This document shows, in pieces, positions 1 to 4,427 of a stretch of DNA of 5,179 nt (its first letter is position 1; each line of letters begins with the position of its first letter). The notes under the pieces were generated by a model. The model did no database searches and was not told the origin of the DNA. It saw only the letters and a list, made by a program, of their open reading frames with translations. Source of the DNA: Spirochaetaceae bacterium (lineage in GTDB: Bacteria > Spirochaetota > Spirochaetia > Treponematales > Breznakiellaceae); NCBI GenBank assembly GCA_031288215.1, contig JAITRV010000261.1:1-5179 (forward strand). The letters are read 5' to 3'. A program made the translations under genes and the position numbers.

Positions 1-359
1 TGGGCAAATTCGTTGGCCACGCTTACCGTGTCGTCCCCGATCATGTCCACCATACAGCCGGTCACCACCACGTAGAGATCGCCGTCCACGATTTCCAGGG
101 TCGATTCTATCTGTTCCCGGAGCCGCCCCTCGCCGCCGAATACCACATCCTGCTCCACCACATTGGAACTTGGCATGGCGCTGCCGCCGCAGTAGCCGCC
201 CCCCAGGTAACCCGCCCCGGCGTTAAGGGCCATGTTGATATTGCCGCCGCAGCCCGCGGAACCGTGGATAATGGTAATGGTCCGGGGCAGGGCGTGGAGG
301 GTGCCCACCGCGCCACCCAGGGCGCAGGTATACCTGGGCCTGTCAATAAATTTGCTCAT
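1..359 (-). CDS. Nitrogenase component 1-like protein (NifD/NifE type), N-terminal 119 residues, C-terminus beyond window
   Basis: Partial gene. The ATG at 359-357 follows AAGGAG (368-373) by 8 bases, and the frame is open to the left edge. The 119 visible residues match the start of the nitrogenase component 1 superfamily. Landmarks are TCALGG (Cys12), IIHGSAGCGGN (Cys37), a Gly-rich loop with an extra Cys57, SSNVVEQDVVFGG (64-76) and TGCMVDMIGDD (Cys102). In NifD the matching blocks are the first P-cluster Cys, HGPVGC, EKDIVFGG and ECPIGLIGDD. The Cys spacing of 25 and 65 residues is close to NifD (about 26 and 66) rather than NifK (25 and 58). By family, such a protein binds a bridging Fe-S cluster and forms a heterodimer or tetramer fed electrons by a NifH-like Fe protein. 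The N-terminus is about 50 residues shorter than in classical NifD. The cofactor-ligand region is not in the window, so the substrate (N2, organosulfur or other) cannot be read. Family assignment is strong; function is open. Confidence 0.88.
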   Translation of the reverse strand, partial: MSKFIDRPRYTCALGGAVGTLHALPRTITIIHGSAGCGGNINMALNAGAGYLGGGYCGGSAMPSSNVVEQDVVFGGEGRLREQIESTLEIVDGDLYVVVTGCMVDMIGDDTVSVANEFA

Positions 360-367
360 AGATTCTT

Positions 368-373
368 CTCCTT
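368..373 (-). promoter_or_regulatory. Ribosome binding site of the nitrogenase-like gene
   Basis: The minus strand reads AAGGAG, 8 bases before the ATG at 359. It fixes the start, because no in-frame alternative upstream has a comparable site. Its strength suggests this gene is translated independently of the NifB-like gene upstream. Confidence 0.75.
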
Positions 374-391
374 AAAACTCTCATCAGAGGT

Positions 392-416
392 TCTTTCAAA
401 ACCCTGTTTTGAAAGA
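392..416. repeat. Perfect 11-bp inverted repeat with 3-base centre between NifB-like and nitrogenase-like genes
   Basis: Arms TCTTTCAAAAC (392-402) and GTTTTGAAAGA (406-416) are exact reverse complements around CCT. The repeat starts 6 bases after the NifB-like stop and ends 32 bases before the next start codon. In RNA it would form a moderate stem, but no T-run follows it on the minus strand, so it is not a typical intrinsic terminator. It could be an RNA-processing or stability stem that lets the two genes be expressed at different levels, or an operator for a dimeric regulator. The symmetry is seen directly; the role is inferred. Confidence 0.6.
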
Positions 417-422
417 GGCCCA

Positions 423-1337
423 TCAGCCGTGTGAAAATGTTTCCTCCACCGGGGCGTAGGGCGAACCCTCCTCCCCGTAGAGCAGGGATGAAATATCCCC
501 CTTCCCGGGAATACCGATGGCGTCGGCCCGGCAGCGCTGGCAGTGCCGGAAAACCGGGAGGAACCGTTCCGCCTCTTCCCGGGCCTTCCCCAGGGCCACG
601 CAGTCCGGCGCCTCATGGCCGGCGAATTCATGCTGGGGTATCAGGGGTATGATGTTGATAATCGACGCCCCCAGCTCCGCCGCCGTTCCGGCAATCGCCG
701 CGATATGTTCATCGTTGACCCCGGGGATCAAGACAATGTTGATCTTGATCACCAGGTCCAGGGCGGCGGCTTTTTTGATCCCCCGTTTTTGGGCTTCGAT
801 TAACATGCCCGCCCCCTCGACGCCCTGGTAAATTTTCCCGTCCAGGATTATCCCGGAACAGATTCTGTCGAGGATCAGGGGGTCCACGGCGTTCACCGTG
901 ACGGTAAGGGTCTTTACCCCCACCCGGGGAAGATCCCCGGCGCGGCGTTCCAAGAGGAGGCCGTTGGTGGAAAGACAGTTGATAAGCCGGGGGTACTCCC
1001 GGTGGATGATGGCGAAGGTGTCGATGGCGTGGCCTGTGGCCAGGGTATCGCCGGGACCGGCGATACCGGCCACGGTGATCTCCGGGCAGCGTTCCAGGGC
1101 CTTCCCCACCAGCTCCGCCGCGTTCTCCGGTTTCAGCAGTTTCGCGCTTACCCCCGGACGGTTTTCGAATTTATTAAAAGAACGCCTGCAAAACCGGCAC
1201 TGTATATTACAGACAGGACTCACCGGCAGATGTACCCTGCCCCGGTTCATGTTCGCCTCTCCGGAAAAACAGGGATGCCGCAGGGACGCGCGGAGAGCCG
1301 CCAAAGGCGCGGCCGGCTGTTCTTTTACTCCCGTCAT
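423..1337 (-). CDS. NifB-like radical SAM protein (nitrogenase cofactor maturase family, no NifX domain)
   Basis: 304 residues, ATG at 1337, TGA at 425-423. NifB uses S-adenosylmethionine to fuse two 4Fe-4S clusters and insert carbon, making the NifB-co precursor of nitrogenase cofactors. Diagnostic features seen: HPC (Cys23), GRVHLPVSP (His36), the radical SAM motif CNIQCRFC (Cys43/47/50) followed by RPGV, AGPGD (93-97), CLSTNGL (Cys121) and CQRCRADAIG (Cys266/269). From memory of NifB studies, Cys23, His36, Cys121 and the C-terminal CxxC correspond to ligands of the two substrate clusters, so the protein looks catalytically complete. Its length fits the short, archaeal-type NifB without the C-terminal NifX-like domain. 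The start lies one base after the cysK stop, so translation is probably coupled; only weak GGTG or AAAGG sites precede it. It presumably matures the nitrogenase-like protein encoded next. It could be a classical NifB or the MarB-type paralogue; the sequence alone does not separate these. Confidence 0.9.
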   Translation of the reverse strand: MTGVKEQPAAPLAALRASLRHPCFSGEANMNRGRVHLPVSPVCNIQCRFCRRSFNKFENRPGVSAKLLKPENAAELVGKALERCPEITVAGIAGPGDTLATGHAIDTFAIIHREYPRLINCLSTNGLLLERRAGDLPRVGVKTLTVTVNAVDPLILDRICSGIILDGKIYQGVEGAGMLIEAQKRGIKKAAALDLVIKINIVLIPGVNDEHIAAIAGTAAELGASIINIIPLIPQHEFAGHEAPDCVALGKAREEAERFLPVFRHCQRCRADAIGIPGKGDISSLLYGEEGSPYAPVEETFSHG

Positions 1338-1338
1338 G

Positions 1339-2286
1339 TTACACCGGCCTTTCCAGCGAATCGTAAAGAGCGGTGGAAAGGTAGCGTTCCCCCGTATCGG
1401 GAAGGAGCACCACCACCGTCTTGCCTTCGAACTCCGGGCGGCGGGCCGCGTGAGTCGCCGCGAAAACCGCCGCCCCCGAAGAAATACCCACCAAAAGGCC
1501 CTCGTGGGCCGCCAGCCGCTGGGCGCTGTAAAAGGCTTCCTCGTTGCGGACCTTAAAAATTTCATCGTAGATCTTGGTGTTGAGCACCTTGGGCACGAAG
1601 CCGGCCCCTATACCCTGAATCTTGTGGGAACCCGGGGCGGAACCGGAAAGGACCGCCGAATCGTAGGGTTCCACGGCGATGATCTTAATAGCGCTGTTCT
1701 GCACCTTAAGATATTCCCCCGCCCCGGTGATGGTCCCGCCGGTTCCTATGCCGGAGACAAAGGCCGCCAGATCCCCGTCGGTATCCCGCCAGATCTCCGG
1801 CCCCGTGGTCTTCCGGTGAATTTCCGGATTGGCGGGATTGTCGAACTGCTGGGGAATATAGGCCCCCTCAATCTGGGCCTTTAGCTCCTCCGCCTTCCGC
1901 ACCGCCCCCTTCATGCCGTCCTTGCCGGGAGTCAGCACCAGCTCCGCGTTCAGCGCCGCCAGGAGTTTCCGCCGCTCAATACTCATACTGTCGGGCATCA
2001 CCAGGATGATCCGGTAACCCTTGGAGGCCGCCACAAAGGCCAGCCCCACGCCGGTATTCCCGCTGGTGGGCTCGATAATAACGCTGTCTTTATGTAAGAG
2101 GCCCCTCTCTTCGGCGTCTTCGATCATGGCCAGGGCGATACGGTCTTTCACGCTGCCCGCGGGGTTAAAGTACTCCAGCTTCGCCACCAGCCTGCCCCGC
2201 AGGCCAAGCCCCTCGGCGTAACCGTTCAATTCGAGAAGGGGCGTATTGCCGATAAGCTCGGTCAATTTCCCCGCGATTCTTGCCAT
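1339..2286 (-). CDS. cysK: Cysteine synthase A (O-acetylserine sulfhydrylase)
   Basis: 315 residues, a normal CysK length. The PLP enzyme converts O-acetyl-L-serine plus sulfide to L-cysteine and acetate in the cytoplasm. Visible signatures are LTELIGNTPLLEL at the N-terminus, NPAGSVKDR with the PLP-binding Lys47, the substrate loop TSGNTG (74-79), MPDSMSIERR, QFDNPANPEIH, the phosphate-binding GTGGT (181-185), GIGAGFVP (225-232), GISSGAA (267-273) with the serine facing the PLP ring nitrogen, and DTGERYLST near the C-terminus. There is no CBS or other extension. The ATG at 2286 is chosen because GGAGGA lies 5 bases upstream and the protein then begins exactly at the family N-terminus. It is the first gene of the left-hand group, and its TAA is one base from the NifB-like ATG. 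The context suggests it captures sulfide released by the neighbouring pathway. A role with another nucleophile, such as a thiol, is possible but unsupported. Confidence 0.95.
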   Translation of the reverse strand: MARIAGKLTELIGNTPLLELNGYAEGLGLRGRLVAKLEYFNPAGSVKDRIALAMIEDAEERGLLHKDSVIIEPTSGNTGVGLAFVAASKGYRIILVMPDSMSIERRKLLAALNAELVLTPGKDGMKGAVRKAEELKAQIEGAYIPQQFDNPANPEIHRKTTGPEIWRDTDGDLAAFVSGIGTGGTITGAGEYLKVQNSAIKIIAVEPYDSAVLSGSAPGSHKIQGIGAGFVPKVLNTKIYDEIFKVRNEEAFYSAQRLAAHEGLLVGISSGAAVFAATHAARRPEFEGKTVVVLLPDTGERYLSTALYDSLERPV

Positions 2287-2291
2287 ACAAG

Positions 2292-2297
2292 TCCTCC
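2292..2297 (-). promoter_or_regulatory. Ribosome binding site of cysK
   Basis: The minus strand reads GGAGGA with 5 bases before the ATG at 2286. This decides the cysK start against the upstream in-frame ATG codons (2322 and 2316), which lie inside or beyond the leader hairpin. Confidence 0.75.
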
Positions 2298-2310
2298 GTT
2301 GTTTTTTCGA

Positions 2311-2334
2311 GGGCATGCCCACGCGGACATGCCC
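2311..2334 (-). promoter_or_regulatory. Leader hairpin just upstream of the cysK ribosome binding site
   Basis: On the minus strand GGGCATGTCC and GGGCATGCCC pair over 10 bp (one T-G wobble) around the tetraloop GCGT. Flanking GTTTTT and AAAAAC can extend the stem across a TCGA bulge. The stem ends 24 bases before the cysK ATG and leaves an A-rich stretch and GGAGGA free. No T-run follows it in the direction of transcription, so it is more likely a 5' stability or translation-control element than a terminator. The pairing is read directly; the function is inferred. Confidence 0.5.
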
Positions 2335-2343
2335 AAAAACTTT

Positions 2344-2372
2344 TTTAAATTGTTTTTGTAATTCCTATCCAA
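2344..2372 (-). promoter_or_regulatory. Possible weak sigma-70-type promoter for cysK and downstream genes
   Basis: The minus strand shows TTGGAT (2367-2372), a 17-base spacer and TTTAAA (2344-2349). The matches to consensus are 3/6 and 4/6. Transcription would start close to the base of the cysK leader hairpin, giving a leader of about 50 bases. The match is poor and the region is AT-rich, so this is only the best candidate in the gap. Confidence 0.22.
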
Positions 2373-2395
2373 CCGGAGGGAAGTCTCCCGCGGTT
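2371..2395. repeat. Interrupted inverted repeat upstream of the candidate cysK promoter
   Basis: AACCG (2371-2375) pairs with CGGTT (2391-2395), and inside it GGGA (2378-2381) pairs with TCCC (2386-2389) around AGTC, with a small internal loop. It touches the candidate -35 element, so it could be an operator; as RNA it would be a hairpin in a read-through transcript. No T-run follows. Role unknown. Confidence 0.4.
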
Positions 2396-2403
2396 ATCAA
2401 GTT

Positions 2404-2480
2404 AAAAAGGGGGAGCGCTATTGATTCCAAAGCGTTAAAAATCCTGCCCCCGGCGGGACTTTTTTTTACGCTGCTCCCCC
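2404..2480 (-). terminator. Probable intrinsic terminator or structured RNA downstream of the transporter genes
   Basis: On the minus strand GGGGGAGC (2480-2473) pairs perfectly with GCTCCCCC (2416-2409), followed at once by TTTTT (2408-2404). The roughly 56 bases inside are not random. AGCGT/ACGCT and an A5/T5 pair form a second helix, and TCCCGCC/GGCAGGA forms a 7-bp tip (one wobble) around GGG. The nested shape is larger than a minimal terminator, so attenuation or a structured 3' RNA are alternatives. The position, 50 bases after the binding-protein stop, fits the end of the transporter transcript. Confidence 0.5.
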
Positions 2481-2489
2481 TCGCTCCAT

Positions 2490-2507
2490 AAAAACGCTTA
2501 CGCGTTT
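2490..2507 (-). terminator. Small hairpin with T-run directly after the binding-protein gene
   Basis: On the minus strand AAACGC and GCGTTT pair around GTAA, and the 3' arm runs into five Ts. It begins 23 bases after the stop of the binding-protein gene. The stem is short and AT-containing, so termination here would be weak; it may act in tandem with the larger structure at 2404-2480. Confidence 0.35.
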
Positions 2508-2530
2508 GTTATTCCGCTACCCCCACTGAT

Positions 2531-3553
2531 TTACTTGTAAAGGGAGTCCGGCACCCCATCCAGGGCGACAAAAACCTGATTGGTAAGCCGGTCGCCGTCA
2601 ACATCCTTCTCCACCAGGTTGATCCTCTGCAGGTCCCTGGTGTTGCGGGAAATGGCTACCCTGGCCTCGCTGACGGAAGCCTTAAAGTTGTAGGTCCTGA
2701 GAATCGCCGCGTTTACCGCCGGGTCCCCGGCCACGTATTTTCCCTCCTCCAGAATCCGCGCGGTCTCGTCGGGATTCTCCTGCACAAAGGCCGCGGCCCG
2801 CTGTATGGCCCGGACGAATTTCGCCGCCGCCTTGGGATGATCCTTGATAAAACCGGTGGAGGCCACCACCACGCAGCAGAATTCATCCTTCAGGTAATCG
2901 TCGGTGGCCTGGTTGATGATCACCCGGGCGCCGGTTTCCTGCTCGGTTATGTAGGCGGTGGGGTCCCCCAGGGCAATTGCGTCCACCTGCCCCCGTTCCA
3001 GGGCCAGGGGAAGATCCGCCGACTGGTAGATCACCCATTCCACTTCCAGGTTTTCCGCCGTCACCCCGATCCCCAGTTCCGCCAGGTAACGCTGGGTAAT
3101 CACCGTACTGCTGGTGGCCATGCCGCTGGTGCCGATCTTCTTGCCCTTCAGATCCGCCGGTTTCTTGATATTGGAATCGGCGCGGACCAGGACTTTCTGA
3201 CAGCCCGTGTGAATACCCAGGGGTATTTTTACCTCCAGGCCGTTGGCAATGGGCTGGATCAGGGTGGCCAGCAGGTTGTTGGTAACGTCAACAGTACCGT
3301 TGGTGAGCAGCAAATTGCTGGTCCCCGTTTCCATGGTGATGGATTCCCATTTAAGCCCTTCCGCCTCGTAATACTTGAGGGCTTCGGCGATAATAAAAGG
3401 GGAACTACAGAGACCCACCGAGACTCCCCGCCCAATTTTGACAACGTAATTTTCATCTTCCGCTGTCGCGGAAGATTTCTGGGACTGTCCCCGGCCGTGG
3501 ACGTTCAGCAGCGCCGCGCAGACCAGGATGCCTAGAAGAATGGTTTTTTTCAT
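2531..3553 (-). CDS. Periplasmic substrate-binding protein of a nitrate/sulfonate/taurine-class ABC importer (SsuA/TauA/NMT1-like)
   Basis: 340 residues, ATG at 3553 with AGGAG 6 bases upstream, TAA at 2533-2531. It should capture the transport substrate outside the membrane and deliver it to the permease. The N-terminus is a Sec signal peptide: MKK, a hydrophobic stretch (5-18) and a likely signal peptidase I site near VHG (18-20). The only early Cys (Cys12) sits in the hydrophobic core without a usable lipobox. The mature part follows the type II periplasmic-binding fold of the NMT1/THI5-like family: SSPFIIAEALKYYEAEGL (50-67), GTSNLLLTNGTVDVTNN (77-93), ADLKGKKIGTSGMATSST (133-150) and GQVDAIALGDP (188-198). 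These features also occur in nitrate, bicarbonate, taurine, alkanesulfonate and riboflavin or thiamine-precursor binders, so the ligand is not established. Next to cysK and a nitrogenase-like enzyme, an organosulfur ligand is my preferred guess. It sits 80 bases downstream of the ATPase gene. Confidence 0.9.
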   Translation of the reverse strand: MKKTILLGILVCAALLNVHGRGQSQKSSATAEDENYVVKIGRGVSVGLCSSPFIIAEALKYYEAEGLKWESITMETGTSNLLLTNGTVDVTNNLLATLIQPIANGLEVKIPLGIHTGCQKVLVRADSNIKKPADLKGKKIGTSGMATSSTVITQRYLAELGIGVTAENLEVEWVIYQSADLPLALERGQVDAIALGDPTAYITEQETGARVIINQATDDYLKDEFCCVVVASTGFIKDHPKAAAKFVRAIQRAAAFVQENPDETARILEEGKYVAGDPAVNAAILRTYNFKASVSEARVAISRNTRDLQRINLVEKDVDGDRLTNQVFVALDGVPDSLYK

Positions 3554-3576
3554 ATTCCTCTCCTCTGAAATTTTTT

Positions 3577-3591
3577 TCCGCCGACGGCGGA
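3577..3591 (-). promoter_or_regulatory. GC-rich hairpin between ATPase and binding-protein genes
   Basis: TCCGCC (3577-3582) and GGCGGA (3586-3591) form a perfect 6-bp stem around 3 bases. On the minus strand it ends 23 bases before the binding-protein ATG and is followed by a run of As, not Ts, so it is not an intrinsic terminator in the gene direction. GAAAT and ATTTC can add an outer helix across an A bulge. Stems of this kind in transporter operons can protect the mRNA of the binding protein, which is usually needed in excess; that role is inferred here. Confidence 0.45.
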
Positions 3592-3633
3592 TTTCTATGA
3601 AAAACTGAAGATATAAAAGCCCTCAGCATTTCA

Positions 3634-4425
3634 TTACAGAATGTACTCCGGCTCCTTTCTGGAACCGGCAAAGTGCAGGATCTGCAGTATCTTTGCCCGG
3701 AGATCCAGAAAGTCCGGGTGATCCCGTTCCCGGGGACGACCCATCTCCACGGCTATGATCTTTTCGATCTTCGCGGGCCGGGCGGACATGACCACGATGC
3801 GGTCGGCCATGTAGATCGCCTCGTCCACGTCGTGGGTCACCATGATGGTAGTCATCCTCCGTTCTTCCCAGATTCTGAGAATCTCGTCCTGCATGTTCAT
3901 ACGGGTAAAGGCGTCCAAAGCGCCCAGGGGTTCGTCCAGGAGCAGGGCTTTCGGATTGTTGATAAGGGCCCGGGCCAGGGCCGCCCGCTGGGCCATGCCC
4001 CCGGAAAGGTGGTGGGGATAGGATTTCTCAAAACCCTCCAGCCCCACAAAGCGGAAAAATTCCGGGATATGGTGTTTTTCTTCCCGGTACAGCCCCCGGG
4101 CCCGCAGGCCAAAGGCGATGTTTTCCCAGATAGTCTTCCAGGGGAAAAGGGTGGGGTCCTGAAACACCAGGCCCCGCTCGTAGCCGGGTTTGTATACCTG
4201 GTCCCCGTCCAAATGGATGGTTCCGCTTTCGCTGGAAATAAGCCCCGCGATAAGCCTGAGGAGGGTGGACTTGCCACAGCCGGAGGGGCCGATAAGGGAG
4301 ATAAATTCCCCACTCCGGAATTCCAGGCTGATATTGTTAAGTACCGTAATGTTAGTGCCGTCGGGCTGGGGGAAGCCCTTGGTCAGATCTTGAATCCGTA
4401 TAGTTCCCCTGTTTTCCGTTTCCAT
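3634..4425 (-). CDS. ABC transporter ATP-binding protein (SsuB/TauB/NrtD-like)
   Basis: 263 residues from the ATG at 4425; TAA at 3636-3634. It is the cytoplasmic ATPase that powers the importer. All motifs are intact: Walker A GPSGCGKST (46-54), Q-loop FQDP (Gln89) followed by LFPWKTIWENIAFGL typical of the nitrate/sulfonate/taurine class, signature LSGGMAQR (140-147), Walker B ALLLDEP (160-166), D-loop GALD (168-171) and switch His198 in MVTHDVDEAIYMADR. The length is normal for the family and there is no extra regulatory or binding-protein domain of the NrtC kind. The start is chosen because AGGTGG lies 5 bases upstream and the ATG is 2 bases past the permease stop. A GTG nine bases earlier is possible and would overlap the permease by 7 bases. 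The tight junction implies cotranscription and coupled translation with the permease. Confidence 0.94.
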   Translation of the reverse strand: METENRGTIRIQDLTKGFPQPDGTNITVLNNISLEFRSGEFISLIGPSGCGKSTLLRLIAGLISSESGTIHLDGDQVYKPGYERGLVFQDPTLFPWKTIWENIAFGLRARGLYREEKHHIPEFFRFVGLEGFEKSYPHHLSGGMAQRAALARALINNPKALLLDEPLGALDAFTRMNMQDEILRIWEERRMTTIMVTHDVDEAIYMADRIVVMSARPAKIEKIIAVEMGRPRERDHPDFLDLRAKILQILHFAGSRKEPEYIL

Positions 4426-4427
4426 GT

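Noticed and set aside
357..411. Promoter for the nitrogenase-like gene: TTGAAA, 17 bases, TTTAAG on the minus strand
   Set aside because: The match looks fair (5/6 and 4/6), but the -10 element overlaps the ribosome binding site, so the transcript would lack it. The -35 match is also just part of the palindrome arm.
1..1337. Calling the left-hand genes nifD and nifB of a nitrogen-fixing operon
   Set aside because: Only the N-terminal quarter or so of the component 1 protein is visible, and nifB-like genes also serve non-N2-fixing nitrogenase-like enzymes. The sulfur-gene context makes a firm nif label unsafe.
1338..1565. N-terminal extension of the NifB-like protein to a start at 1565
   Set aside because: This part is cysK read in another frame. 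The NifB family homology begins after the ATG at 1337, which is one base from the cysK stop.
898..1884. 328-residue open frame on the plus strand
   Set aside because: It is antisense to well-supported cysK and NifB-like genes; the composition is Arg/Gly/Pro-rich with no recognisable family, typical of a shadow in GC-rich coding DNA.
2287..2322. cysK starting at upstream ATG codons (2322 or 2316)
   Set aside because: It would run through the leader hairpin, and the strong GGAGGA site points to the ATG at 2286, where CysK family homology begins.
3500..3553. Lipoprotein signal in the binding protein around Cys12
   Set aside because: Cys12 is inside the hydrophobic core with Val at -1 and no acceptable lipobox; a signal peptidase I site near residue 20 explains the sequence better.
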